From: an uncultured Muribaculaceae bacterium
GTDB lineage: Bacteria; Bacteroidota; Bacteroidia; Bacteroidales; Muribaculaceae
NCBI GenBank assembly: GCA_945931475.1
Contig: CAMEPD010000015.1
Span: 1-39,390, forward strand
Direction of reading: 5' to 3'
Length of the DNA stretch: 39,390 nucleotides
The number at the start of each line of letters is the position of its first letter. The stretch's first letter is position 1. The position numbers and the translations under genes are program-made. Under the pieces are notes generated by a model. The model saw nothing but the letters and a program-made list of their open reading frames with translations. It had not been told where the DNA came from and did not search any database. Positions 1 through 9,055 of this stretch are shown here, piece after piece.

Positions 1-41
1 GCCAAGGCGACGGTAATTTTAAAGTACTTAAGCAGTTTCAT
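1..41 (-). CDS. 5' end of an unidentified leftward gene (partial)
   Basis: Only the first 13 codons are in the window. Reading left from an ATG at 41-39 gives MKLLKYFKITVAL, a basic-then-hydrophobic start that fits a signal peptide or membrane anchor. The product cannot be named. The conserved 29-nt motif at 82-110 lies about 40 nt upstream and points towards this gene. Confidence 0.45.
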   Translation of the reverse strand, partial: MKLLKYFKITVAL

Positions 42-81
42 AATAAACAATGAGGATGAAAATAATAGCGACGCCTCGCGA

Positions 82-110
82 AACGTTAACATTCGTTTTT
101 AAACACCCTC
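82..110 (-). promoter_or_regulatory. 29-nt motif with HpaI-centred near-palindrome, upstream of the partial gene
   Basis: Read on the minus strand it begins GAGGGTGTTTAA and ends AATGTTAACGTT. A second copy, 27 of 29 bases identical, is at 39337-39365 in the opposite orientation. The AATGTTAACGTT part is an imperfect palindrome around GTTAAC, which fits a dimeric regulator site. Both copies sit in intergenic DNA directed at a gene outside or at the edge of the window. Function is inferred. Confidence 0.5.
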
Positions 111-149
111 ATTATCCGTATGTTGCAGGGGGCGCAGGTTCTCGCGTAG

Positions 150-485
150 TCATTTACGGTGCGTGAGCGCGTCGAGCATGTACTGCAACTTGTCGCGTAC
201 ACGGCGAAGGCGCTCCACAGCGTCAGCCCGCTGAGCCACCCCCTTCTGATTGACGCGCAACTGCTCGCGCGCTGCTTCGATTTTTAGCCCGCGGTCCTTC
301 ACAAGATAGTGCACCATGCGCAGTTTTTCTATATTCTGGGGGGTGTAGAAACGTGTGCCCCGGTCGTTGCGCGCCGGAGCTACCTCCGGAAAACAGGTCT
401 CCCAGAAGCGCAGCGTTGAGGCCGGAACGCCAATAAGTTCCGACACCTCGCGTATCCTATAGTATTTCTTATCAAGTGAATCCAT
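150..485 (-). CDS. MerR-family transcriptional regulator, short form
   Basis: A 111-residue cytoplasmic DNA-binding protein. The N-terminal half carries the MerR winged helix-turn-helix: YYRIREVSELIGVPASTLRF gives the recognition helix, followed by a wing ending in GTRFYTPQNIEKL. The remainder is a short basic coiled coil (about residues 75-108) for dimerisation. There is no ligand-binding or metal-binding C-terminal domain, so the signal is unknown. The frame is open further upstream, but the ATG at 485 matches where family members start, and earlier starts would run into the alaS promoter. It is transcribed divergently from alaS. Small MerR proteins of this kind are common in Bacteroidetes; the target is unknown. 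Confidence 0.85.
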   Translation of the reverse strand: MDSLDKKYYRIREVSELIGVPASTLRFWETCFPEVAPARNDRGTRFYTPQNIEKLRMVHYLVKDRGLKIEAAREQLRVNQKGVAQRADAVERLRRVRDKLQYMLDALTHRK

Positions 486-490
486 CTGGT

Positions 491-524
491 TTTGCAAAAA
501 TAAGCAAAAAATTTTGTAATTTTG
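491..524 (+). promoter_or_regulatory. alaS promoter (TTTG / TAATTTTG)
   Basis: TTTG at 491-494 and TAATTTTG at 517-524, 22 nt apart, match the Bacteroidetes -33/-7 consensus (TTTG, TAnnTTTG). Transcription would start near 531, giving a leader of about 60 nt before the alaS ATG at 594. Confidence 0.6.
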
Positions 525-593
525 CACTTCGATAGCGTGAACCCGAAAATTTTCACGCTTTACGGTACAAAAATACAAAAAGAATTCCAATAT

Positions 594-3221
594 ATGAGCA
601 ACAAACCGATGACCGCTAAAGAGATACGCGAGTCATTCAAACAATTTTTCGCCGGCAAGGGCCACCAGATTGTACCCTCGGCACCTATGGTAATAAAAGA
701 TGACCCCACGCTGATGTTCACCAACGCCGGCATGAACCAGTTCAAGGACATTATCCTCGGCAACAAGGCTCCCAAGTGGACCCGCGTCACCGACTCGCAG
801 AAGTGCCTTCGTGTAAGCGGCAAACATAACGACCTCGAGGAGGTCGGCCAGGATACATACCATCACACCATGTTCGAGATGCTCGGCAACTGGTCGTTTG
901 GCGACTACTTCAAGAAGGAAGCCATTGACTGGGCTTGGGAATTTCTGGTTGACGTTCTCGGGCTCGACCCCAGACACCTCTACGCCACCGTTTTCGAAGG
1001 CGCACCCGACGAAGGGCTCGCCCGCGACGACGAGGCCGCCTCGTTCTGGAGCAAGCACCTCCCCGAAGACCATATCATCAACGGCAACAAGCACGATAAT
1101 TTTTGGGAAATGGGCGATACCGGTCCCTGCGGCCCCTGCTCGGAAATCCATATAGACCTGCGGCCCGACGAGGAACGCAACGCCATTCCCGGAGCTCAGC
1201 TCGTCAACAAAGACCACCCCCAGGTTATCGAAATCTGGAATTTAGTGTTCATGCAGTACAACCGCAAGGCCGACCACACCCTCGAGCCGCTGCCCGCCAA
1301 GGTCATCGACACCGGCATGGGCTTCGAACGTCTCTGCATGGCGCTCCAAGGCAAGACCTCAAACTACGACACCGACGTCTTCACCCCCATGATAGACAAG
1401 ATAGCCGAGCTCTCCGGCAAGAAGTACGGCGTTGACCATCAAGTAGATGTAGCCATGCGCGTCATCGCCGACCACATCCGCACCATCGCGTTTTCGATTG
1501 CCGACTCTCAGCTTCCCTCCAACGCCAAGGCCGGCTACGTAATCCGTCGAATCCTGCGCCGCGCCGTACGCTACGCCTACACGTTCCTCGATCAGAAGGA
1601 AGCATTCCTCTACCGTCTGGTCGACACCCTCATCGAATCGATGGGCGATGCCTATCCCGAAATAGCCAATCAGCGTGAACTGATCATGAAGGTCACCAAA
1701 GAGGAGGAGGATTCGTTCCTGCGCACCCTCGACAACGGTATCCGTCTGCTCGACGCTGCTATCGCCGTAGCACGCAAGGAGGGCAAAAGCGAAATTTCCG
1801 GCAAGGAGGCGTTCACACTTTACGATACATACGGATTCCCTCTCGACCTTACCGAGCTGATTCTCAAAGAGAAAGGCATGACTATCGACCAGGCAGGCTT
1901 CGACAAGGAGATGGCCGCGCAGAAGGCCCGCGCACGCAACGCCGCCGCCGTGGAGTCGTCAGACTGGGTTGTCGTACGCGAGGGCGAGCAGGAGTTCGTC
2001 GGCTACGATTGCACCGAGTGCCCCGTTCAGATTCTCCGTTACCGCAAAATCAAACAGAAGAACAAGGAATATTACCAGGTGATTCTCTCAGCCACTCCGT
2101 TCTACGGCGAGATGGGCGGTCAAGTCGGCGACCGCGGCACACTCACTAATGGCGACGAGGTTGTGGAAATCTTTGATACAAAGCGCGAAAACGGTATCAG
2201 CGTGCATCTCACTCACAAACTTCCCGCCGAAATCGAAGCCACTTTCGAAGCCAAAATTGACGAGAAAGCCCGACTCGCCACCTCGGCCAACCACACAGCC
2301 ACCCACCTGCTGCACCATGCTCTGCGCCAAGTACTGGGCACACACGTCGAGCAGAAGGGCTCATTTGTTTCGCCCGAGGTTCTGCGCTTCGACTTCTCTC
2401 ACTTCCAGAAGGTTACGCCCGAACAGCTGCGTCAGGTTGAGCACCTTGCCAACGAGGCAGTGCGCCGCGCTATCCCCCGCGACGAGCATCGCAACGTTCC
2501 CATTCAGAAAGCACGCGAAATGGGCGCCATGGCACTTTTCGGTGAAAAATACGGCGATGAGGTGCGTGTGATTCGCTACGGCGACTCTGTAGAGCTCTGC
2601 GGCGGCACACACGTCGACAATACCGGCAACATAGGCATGATTCGCATAATCAGTGAGAGCTCCATCGCCGCCGGAATCCGTCGCATCGAAGCTATCACAG
2701 GCGAAAAAGTCGAGAAGGTCATCGACGAGATGCAGGATACCCTCCAGGATATCTCCAATATGTTCCACAACGCTCCCGACTTGGCCCAGGCCATCCGCAA
2801 GGCTATCGAGGAGAACGGCGAACTGCGCAAGCAAGCCGAAGAGTACATGAAGGAGCGCGTCCGCAACCTCGCAAAGGAGCTCCTCGAGCATGCTCAGGAG
2901 ATTAACGGCGTGAAGGTCGCCGGGCTTCAGGGTCCCCGCATTCCGGAAGTGGTTAAGAATCTGGCATTTGCCATCCGCGAACTCTCGCCGGAGAACACCG
3001 CGTTCGTGGCAGCTACAGCCGACATGACGGGCAAACCGCTGCTCACTGTCATGCTCACCAACGATGTCACTGCCCACGGCCTGAACGCCTCGAACATCGT
3101 GCGCGCCGCAGCCAAGGCCATCAAGGGTGGTGGCGGCGGTCAGCCGGGCTTCGCCCAGGCCGGCGGCAAGGATGCCGAGGGCCTCGCCATGGCCTATGAA
3201 ACCATGATGGCCAACTTCTGA
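594..3221 (+). CDS. alaS: Alanyl-tRNA synthetase
   Basis: Charges tRNA-Ala with alanine in the cytoplasm. The full class II synthetase is present: catalytic core from [16 protein letters not shown] through the motif with [10 protein letters not shown], editing domain with the zinc-site [11 protein letters not shown] (HxxxH) and CGGTH, and a C-terminal DHHA1-type segment ending in the glycine-rich [14 protein letters not shown]. At 875 residues from ATG 594 it has the usual family length. An in-frame extension from 522 is unlikely because it would overlap the -7 box. The sulfatase gene follows after 37 nt, so alaS probably heads the run to 7429. Confidence 0.97.
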   Translation: MSNKPMTAKEIRESFKQFFAGKGHQIVPSAPMVIKDDPTLMFTNAGMNQFKDIILGNKAPKWTRVTDSQKCLRVSGKHNDLEEVGQDTYHHTMFEMLGNWSFGDYFKKEAIDWAWEFLVDVLGLDPRHLYATVFEGAPDEGLARDDEAASFWSKHLPEDHIINGNKHDNFWEMGDTGPCGPCSEIHIDLRPDEERNAIPGAQLVNKDHPQVIEIWNLVFMQYNRKADHTLEPLPAKVIDTGMGFERLCMALQGKTSNYDTDVFTPMIDKIAELSGKKYGVDHQVDVAMRVIADHIRTIAFSIADSQLPSNAKAGYVIRRILRRAVRYAYTFLDQKEAFLYRLVDTLIESMGDAYPEIANQRELIMKVTKEEEDSFLRTLDNGIRLLDAAIAVARKEGKSEISGKEAFTLYDTYGFPLDLTELILKEKGMTIDQAGFDKEMAAQKARARNAAAVESSDWVVVREGEQEFVGYDCTECPVQILRYRKIKQKNKEYYQVILSATPFYGEMGGQVGDRGTLTNGDEVVEIFDTKRENGISVHLTHKLPAEIEATFEAKIDEKARLATSANHTATHLLHHALRQVLGTHVEQKGSFVSPEVLRFDFSHFQKVTPEQLRQVEHLANEAVRRAIPRDEHRNVPIQKAREMGAMALFGEKYGDEVRVIRYGDSVELCGGTHVDNTGNIGMIRIISESSIAAGIRRIEAITGEKVEKVIDEMQDTLQDISNMFHNAPDLAQAIRKAIEENGELRKQAEEYMKERVRNLAKELLEHAQEINGVKVAGLQGPRIPEVVKNLAFAIRELSPENTAFVAATADMTGKPLLTVMLTNDVTAHGLNASNIVRAAAKAIKGGGGGQPGFAQAGGKDAEGLAMAYETMMANF

Positions 3222-3258
3222 TAACGTAATAAAACAGCTCATTTTTCGTTAATTATAT

Positions 3259-5046
3259 ATGAAAAAATCGAGCACAGGGACCGAAACAGGGTGGTGGAAG
3301 CGTCTATGGGCGTTTCTGCTACCTCGTTCGTTATGGACGCGCCGTTTCGCAGTAGCATGGGCCGGCTGCTTCTTCTCAATAATAGCCTTCGACCTGCTAT
3401 GGTGCTACGCCACCAATTTCCGGCCAATGGGGTTCTTGTCGACCTACGTTTTCCCCGCGGTGCTGTCGCTGGTTTTGGCGATTCCGTCGGTTACCTGCCG
3501 CCGATGGTGGCCTCAGCTCATTGTAATTCTGCTGTTTGACGCTCTTTTGGAGTCAAACCTGATGTATTGCCGCACCTACCTCGAGGCTATTCCGCCATCG
3601 AGCTATATGTTGGCCGGCAATGTGGCGCAGTTCGGCAATTCGATTTTCTCGTCAATTCGCTGGATTGACTGCCTGATTTTCGTGCCCGGTATTCTCGCCG
3701 TGGTGCTGATGGGGAAACGGAAGGTCAAAAAGGAAGCCGCTCAGCCCTACCTCTACACCCTTGGCGCCGGTCTGCTCGTCTGCATACTCATCTCCTTCTG
3801 CCACGGCGGAATGGGAAAACATATCACCGAGCTGAAGAACGAATGCTATAAACACGCCTTCCCGCCCGTGCTCTATACTTTGCCGTGCAGCTTTGTCGCC
3901 GACCTCACGGAAACAGTATCAAAGGTGTCTGACAGCGACATAGCCTTCGCCAACGCGTTCGTGGAACAGCGCATGAAACAGGCCCGGGAGCAGGAGCAGC
4001 CGTTAGCACCCGCTTCACCCACGCGCAAGAATTTGGTGTTCATCATCGTGGAGTCGCTCGAGTCATGGCCTATCGGCCAATCGATTGAGGGTCAGGCCAT
4101 CACACCGAACCTCAACCGGATGCTCTCCGACTCGACGACATGGTATGCCCGCAACGTGCTGTCGCAAGCCGGCAAAGGCCGAAGCATTGACGGTCAGCTG
4201 ATTATGACCACCGGTCTGATGCCGACCAACAACTATGTGTTCTCGATGCGCTATACCGATTCGACCTACCCGTCGCTGGCAAAGGAGATGAAACACGCCC
4301 TCGGCGCCACCTCGTATCTGCTCGCCGGCGACCGGCCCAACAGCTGGAATCAGGGCGTAATAGCCTCATCCTTCGGTATCGAGCAGGGCATTTACCGCGA
4401 GCACTGGGACTGTTCGGAATCGTTCGGCAAACCGGTTCATCCCACCGACAAATCGCTGATGTCGCAGATTGAAGCCAAAATGCGCACCGGTGAAATATGG
4501 CCCGAGGGTGAGACTGCACTCGTGGAAATCAAGACCTTCACGATGCACTTCCCGTTCGTAATCCCCGTGGAAAAGCGCACCATAAAGCTCAATAAAACAT
4601 ATCCGGCAAAACTCGCAGAATACATCCAGGCCACAAACTACACCGACGGCGCCTTAGGTCAGATAGTCAGCTACCTAAAACAACGCTCCGACTGGCCCGA
4701 AACCATGGTTGTAATAATCGGTGACCACGAGGGCCTGGCATCGCAGCGTCAGGAGATACGCATGGATTCACCCGAGATGGCGCAACTTGTCGACGAGGGG
4801 ATGTACGTGCCCATGATTGTGCTCAACTCACCCCGCGGCGGCCGCCTCGACCGCGAAATCGGTCAGGTCGACGTCTACTCGACTACCCTCGACCTGATGG
4901 GTATCAAACCGGTATGGCCCGGCCTCGGCTACTCGGCATTCTCGCCACTCAGCGGCTCTAATGACGCCGCCACGCAACCCGAGCAGCAGCGAGCAGGCAA
5001 CGCCATCATCGCCGCCGACCTGCTCAAAGGCAAACTCAAATATTAA
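3259..5046 (+). CDS. LtaS-like membrane sulfatase / phosphoglycerol-transferase family protein
   Basis: About five transmembrane helices in the first 190 residues are followed by a large extracytoplasmic alkaline-phosphatase-fold domain. Visible motifs are the metal-binding VFIIVESLESW (about 255-265), a nucleophile segment GRSIDGQ near residue 309, MHFPF, and IIGDHEGL near 488. The layout is that of LtaS/MdoB-type enzymes, which move phosphoglycerol or phosphoethanolamine onto envelope glycans or lipids. In LtaS the nucleophile motif is GKTS with threonine; here the matching residue is serine. Bacteroidales make no lipoteichoic acid, so the substrate is probably a lipopolysaccharide, capsule or lipid head group, which is inference. 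It sits 30 nt before the C11 peptidase gene. Confidence 0.85.
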   Translation: MKKSSTGTETGWWKRLWAFLLPRSLWTRRFAVAWAGCFFSIIAFDLLWCYATNFRPMGFLSTYVFPAVLSLVLAIPSVTCRRWWPQLIVILLFDALLESNLMYCRTYLEAIPPSSYMLAGNVAQFGNSIFSSIRWIDCLIFVPGILAVVLMGKRKVKKEAAQPYLYTLGAGLLVCILISFCHGGMGKHITELKNECYKHAFPPVLYTLPCSFVADLTETVSKVSDSDIAFANAFVEQRMKQAREQEQPLAPASPTRKNLVFIIVESLESWPIGQSIEGQAITPNLNRMLSDSTTWYARNVLSQAGKGRSIDGQLIMTTGLMPTNNYVFSMRYTDSTYPSLAKEMKHALGATSYLLAGDRPNSWNQGVIASSFGIEQGIYREHWDCSESFGKPVHPTDKSLMSQIEAKMRTGEIWPEGETALVEIKTFTMHFPFVIPVEKRTIKLNKTYPAKLAEYIQATNYTDGALGQIVSYLKQRSDWPETMVVIIGDHEGLASQRQEIRMDSPEMAQLVDEGMYVPMIVLNSPRGGRLDREIGQVDVYSTTLDLMGIKPVWPGLGYSAFSPLSGSNDAATQPEQQRAGNAIIAADLLKGKLKY

Positions 5047-5076
5047 CCGATGCGATATAAGCCGTAACACCCTGAA

Positions 5077-6279
5077 ATGATACAATATTTCCGTAAAATA
5101 TTCTTGTTGTTGATACCGGCGGCAATACTCCTGACCGCATGCGACAGCAACGACTCCCCCACCCCGGCACCCGACGCCCCGGCACCCCGCACGGTATTGG
5201 TCTACATGATTGCCAACAACAGCCTGGGGTATTCGTCGTCGCACTATGACCTCAACGACATCAGCGAGATGCTCGAAGCGGCCGCTGCCGGAGCGCTCGG
5301 CAATTCGCGTCTTATCGTCTTTCGTCACGCGTACACCAACGCCAATCCGCAGCTTATCGAAATTACCGACAAGGGACAGAAGGTGCTCAAAGAGTACACG
5401 CCCACCCCGTCGTCGGCTTCGGAAGAGGTTATGAACCAGGTGATTGCCGATACTAAAAAGTATGCTCCGGCAACCCGCTACGGCATAATTCTCTGGAGCC
5501 ACGCTTCGGGCTGGCTCAATACCGGCATCGATACCCCCGAGGCCGCACCCCTGTCGTTCGGTTACGACGGCAAGGAATCCAGCACAATGAGTATCACCTC
5601 ATTAGCCAATGTACTTGACGGCAAAGGTTTCGATTTCATTTACTTCGACTGTTGTTTCATGGCCTCGGTAGAAGTGGCCTACGAACTGCGCAATGCCGCC
5701 ATCTGGATGGTGGGCTCAGCAGCCGAACTCCCGGCCAACGGTACCCCATATCACCTTGTGCTGCCCTACCTTATGCCCGAGAAAGCCGATTGCGCAGGTG
5801 CCGCGGGCGTCACAATGGACTATTACGCGGGGCAATACGCCCCGTGGGCCGACGTGCATTCCAATCCAGATGCGTTCGGTGCGACCTTCTCGGCCATATA
5901 CCTTCCGTCGATGGAGCAATTAGCCCACGCTGTGAAAGCTGTCTACAACCGGCAATATCCCGTGACCGACCGGCTGTTGGTTCAACAGTTCGGACCGCAG
6001 ACCAACCGCAACGATTTCGTTGACCTTAAGGACTTTATCGAGCACATGGAGGGTATCACCGAAGCCGAAAAAGAGGCCGTTGAACAAGCCCTTGAATCGG
6101 CTGTGCCCTACAATGGTGCGACCGAGGGAATTCACATGAGCAACTCGTTCACAGTCAATCACCACTGCGGCCTGACAACCTTCATGCCCACCTCTGCTGC
6201 GGCGTTCTCGCGCAAAAATTACAACCTGCTCGAATGGTACCGCGACGCCGCCTCATTTTTATACGACATAAACCAATAA
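5077..6279 (+). CDS. Clostripain-family (C11) cysteine peptidase lipoprotein
   Basis: Begins with a lipoprotein signal peptide (hydrophobic stretch ending LLTAC, Cys about residue 22), then a Ser/Pro/Ala-rich linker. The C11 fold follows: TVLVYMIANNSLG opens it, the catalytic His is in ILWSHASGW (about 143-151), and the catalytic Cys is in FDCCFMASVEVAYELR (about 190-205). The family cleaves after basic residues, often autoactivating. Here the protein should be tethered to the outer or inner membrane face. It overlaps nothing and is 1 nt from the MscS gene, so the two are surely co-transcribed. Substrate unknown. Confidence 0.88.
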   Translation: MIQYFRKIFLLLIPAAILLTACDSNDSPTPAPDAPAPRTVLVYMIANNSLGYSSSHYDLNDISEMLEAAAAGALGNSRLIVFRHAYTNANPQLIEITDKGQKVLKEYTPTPSSASEEVMNQVIADTKKYAPATRYGIILWSHASGWLNTGIDTPEAAPLSFGYDGKESSTMSITSLANVLDGKGFDFIYFDCCFMASVEVAYELRNAAIWMVGSAAELPANGTPYHLVLPYLMPEKADCAGAAGVTMDYYAGQYAPWADVHSNPDAFGATFSAIYLPSMEQLAHAVKAVYNRQYPVTDRLLVQQFGPQTNRNDFVDLKDFIEHMEGITEAEKEAVEQALESAVPYNGATEGIHMSNSFTVNHHCGLTTFMPTSAAAFSRKNYNLLEWYRDAASFLYDINQ

Positions 6280-6280
6280 A

Positions 6281-7429
6281 ATGCTCTTACTCCAGACCAT
6301 ACTCCCCGGTCTCTCCGGCGAATCAGCGGCCGCCGATTCAACGAAAGTTGCCAAAGCAACCTCGGAACTTTCTGACCTGAAATCGCTGTCGCTCGACGAC
6401 CTCATCCACAAACTTGCCGAGGACCTGATAAACTTCGCCATCAACCTTGCCATTGCAATTGTAGTTTTCTACATAGGCCGTTTCGTCATACGTAAAATCT
6501 ATAAGTTATTAGGCAACATATTCATACGCCGTAAGGTCGACCGTTCGCTGAGCACATTTATCCTCTCGCTGGTCAACATAGTGCTCTATTTCATCCTCGT
6601 GGTGACGGTAATCGGCATCCTCGGTATAGAAACCACTTCGTTCTTAGCCATTTTCGCATCGGCCGGCGTAGCCCTGGGTATGGCACTGAGCGGCACGCTC
6701 CAGAACTTTGCAGGCGGTGTGCTGATTCTGCTGCTGAAGCCCTACAAGATAGGCGACTATATAGAAGTCGACAATTATGCCGGCACCGTGCGCGAGATTC
6801 AGATATTCTCGACAATCATCACCACCTACGACAACAAGTCGATTTCGATACCGAACGGCGGTCTGTCGACCGGCTCGGTCAACAACTGGTCGCGCGAGGC
6901 CTACCGGCGCGTATCGTGGGATGTATCAATATCCTACGGCGACAATGTGGGACAGGCGCGTCGGGCTATCCTGGCGATGTTTGCCGATGACAGCCGCATC
7001 GAGAAGGGCATTCTTGGCGCCGATGAGGCCGCCGAGACCTCAGCAGAAGCAGCCGGAGATGACGTTGTCGATGAAAATGGCGCCGACAGTCAATCTGCTG
7101 CCGAACAACCCGAGAAGCGAGGCATCATCAACCGGCTGCTGCACCGTCACAGCAAAGTAAAAAAACATCTCAGCGAACTCGAGGAGAAACGCCGCGCCCG
7201 CATCGCCGCCCTGATTCCTCGTCCCGACTACTCGCCCAAAGTGCTCGTACAGGAAATGGCCGAATCGTCGGTGAACCTGCAGATACGCGCATGGACGCGC
7301 ACCCCACTCTATTGGGATGTTTTCTACGACTACAACGAAAAATTCTACAACGAACTTCCCAAGCACGGCATCAATTTCCCGTTCCCGCAGCTCGACGTTC
7401 ACCTCACAAATATGCAATCACCACAATAA
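6281..7429 (+). CDS. Small-conductance mechanosensitive channel, MscS family
   Basis: Inner-membrane channel that vents solutes on hypo-osmotic shock. Three transmembrane segments lie between about residues 45 and 155. The last is the glycine/alanine-rich pore helix (FASAGVALGMALSGTLQNFAGG). Next come the beta domain (KIGDYIEVDNYAGTVREI) and the cytoplasmic vestibule. An unusual charged insert at about 246-313, first acidic/Ala-rich and then basic (GIINRLLHRHSKVKKHLSELEEK), splits the C-terminal alpha-beta domain. It starts 1 nt after the C11 peptidase stop. Length (382) is above E. coli MscS because of that insert. Confidence 0.92.
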   Translation: MLLLQTILPGLSGESAAADSTKVAKATSELSDLKSLSLDDLIHKLAEDLINFAINLAIAIVVFYIGRFVIRKIYKLLGNIFIRRKVDRSLSTFILSLVNIVLYFILVVTVIGILGIETTSFLAIFASAGVALGMALSGTLQNFAGGVLILLLKPYKIGDYIEVDNYAGTVREIQIFSTIITTYDNKSISIPNGGLSTGSVNNWSREAYRRVSWDVSISYGDNVGQARRAILAMFADDSRIEKGILGADEAAETSAEAAGDDVVDENGADSQSAAEQPEKRGIINRLLHRHSKVKKHLSELEEKRRARIAALIPRPDYSPKVLVQEMAESSVNLQIRAWTRTPLYWDVFYDYNEKFYNELPKHGINFPFPQLDVHLTNMQSPQ

Positions 7430-7534
7430 TTGAAGAATACGTGCCATATTCAACCGTTGTTTAACAATCAATTTGACTGCAATACGTACATCTTCAACTT
7501 TTTAAAACCCCATAAGCAGCTTAATACATTAATA
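7430..7534. other. Intergenic entry to the AT-rich island
   Basis: No gene seen. Base composition drops visibly to AT-rich here. It holds a small palindrome (TTGTTTAACAA) and no clear TAnnTTTG box, so the acyltransferase promoter is not located. Confidence 0.4.
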
Positions 7535-8636
7535 ATGAACACATTACCCCCCCCTACCGAAGAATTCAAAGAACCGCATACTATGGATTGACTCCATGCG
7601 TGGCTTTTCAATGATAATCGTCGTTTTGGGTCACGTCCTAATGAGTATGGATTTAGGCGGTTATTCTTCACTACTTAGTTCCGTTTTGTTAACGTTCAGA
7701 ATGCCATTGTTTTTCTTTATCAGCGGTTTCTTTTCTTATCGATTAATTGAATGGTGGACAAAAGCACGTCTTGCTGATATTTTGAAACGGAAAGTACAGG
7801 CGCAAATTATTTCAACTATTATATTCGTATCATTATTTGATTATATTATATCCGGCAGAATATCGTGGTTTAGATTTGGATTCGGAGGTTATTGGTTTAC
7901 AATTGTCCTTTTCCAGATGTATGTATTATATTTACTTTCAACACTTGTAAGCCGTATAATCCAGCGGGATATTTCCATCAAGTTAATGATTGTCGGTGCA
8001 ATTATAGCTTTGGGTGTACTAATTCTGTGGCGTCCCAGCCAATACTGGATATGGAATTTCCTGTGCTTGGAAAACTTCACCAAATACCTTCAATTCTTCG
8101 CTGTTGGCCTTATATGCGCTAAATATAAGTCAAAGTTCTTGAGTTTTATCATCAATCGTCGAAATTTAACAGTTTTTATTGTCGGATGGTTTATTTGTAT
8201 GTTGCTTTGGTATAATGACAATTTTAAATCATTCTCCCCTTTGGCCTATTCATGCGTACATGATATAATGGTTCGATATTTCGCTTTGTTCACCGTAGTG
8301 GCATTGTTTGGTATATCAGCTGAATATTTTTCCGGAGAATCCCGGACAGCAAAACTGCTTCAATTTATCGGAAGCAGGACACTTGACATTTATATGATTC
8401 ACTATTTATTACTGATATCTTTGCAAATGCCTTTATTAATCAGCGGCGACAATATTATAATACAAATGCTTGTCAGCGGAGTACTGACAATAGCAATTGT
8501 TGCTGTATGCTTGTTCATCAGCGGAATAATTCGCAAGAGCCCATTTTTGGCAAGTTGGTTGTTTGGTGTAAAAAAGAATGAACAAGATAAAGTTGAAATT
8601 ATATCCTCACCTTCAACTGTACTTGATAATCAATAA
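7535..8636 (+). CDS. Acyltransferase-3 family membrane O-acyltransferase, start out of frame through a C8 tract
   Basis: About ten transmembrane helices with the acyltransferase-3 signature MRGFSMIIVVLGHVL (Arg...His) at the start and FFFISGFFS following. The family O-acetylates or otherwise acylates capsule, lipopolysaccharide or peptidoglycan sugars at the inner membrane. Family members begin roughly 10-15 residues earlier with a conserved Asp. That missing part (RILWIDSMRGFS) is present here, but its frame has no start codon before a stop at 7536-7538. An ATG at 7535 is in the other frame: with the eight Cs at 7547-7554 it reads 18 codons to a stop at 7589. With seven Cs it would fuse perfectly to RILWIDSMRGFS. 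As written, translation could only begin at ATG 7596, losing the conserved Asp. The gene is therefore either phase-variable and OFF, broken, or misread by one base. It is AT-richer than its neighbours, suggesting transfer. Confidence 0.8.
7547..7554 (+). repeat. Homopolymer C8 tract at the 5' end of the acyltransferase ORF
   Basis: Eight consecutive Cs at codons 5-7 after ATG 7535, in an otherwise AT-rich stretch. Losing one C restores one continuous reading frame from 7535 to 8636. Such tracts slip during replication and switch surface-modification genes on and off in many host-associated bacteria. Confidence 0.85.
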
Positions 8637-8637
8637 C

Positions 8638-8674
8638 TCAAGTTTCTCAAGTCGAAAACGACTTGAAAACTTGA
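8638..8674 (+). terminator. Hairpin after the acyltransferase gene
   Basis: Two nested perfect arms, TCAAGTTT/AAACTTGA outside and CAAGTCG/CGACTTG inside, with an AAAA loop, start 2 nt after the stop codon. A T-containing stretch follows. It is a strong structural end to the acyltransferase transcript. Confidence 0.7.
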
Positions 8675-9050
8675 AGTTTATAGGTTTATCGCGCTTCGCA
8701 CTGTTTATAAGTTTATCCCGGCAGTTAGCGCTTTGGCCTAAACGACCAATAAACATATAAATCTCTAAACCTCAAATTTCAGCAAGTTGAAAACTTGCGA
8801 AACTTAATTCAATAATTCAGCAATAGGATCCGGAAATAGGCGTACCCTAAGTTGGCTGTTGTCTATTGCCAACAATAGCCAACAATCACACCTGTATTCT
8901 TCACGAATAATGCAATTTAGAAATTGATGAATGTTAAAGCCGAATAAAAATTAAGTTAATGGGATGAAAATTGTTACATTATGGTCGTTACTAAACAAAT
9001 TTTAAGCATTTTTCACCATCAGAACTTCATCTTAATTATCTATTGTTTGT
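8675..9050. other. AT-rich intergenic stretch with small hairpins
   Basis: No gene seen. It contains a second CAAGTT-type hairpin (GCAAGTT/AACTTGC near 8785-8801) and an inverted repeat GTTGGCT (8851-8857)/AGCCAAC (8877-8883) with a direct GCCAACAAT repeat. It may include the upstream promoter of the RNA that follows. TATTGTTTG at 9041-9049 is a loose -7-like element. Confidence 0.4.
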
Positions 9051-9055
9051 TATAG

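Noticed and set aside
7535..8636. Calling the acyltransferase a plain pseudogene
   Set aside because: The only defect is one base in a homopolymer; the remainder of the frame is intact and family-like, so switching or a read error is more likely than decay.
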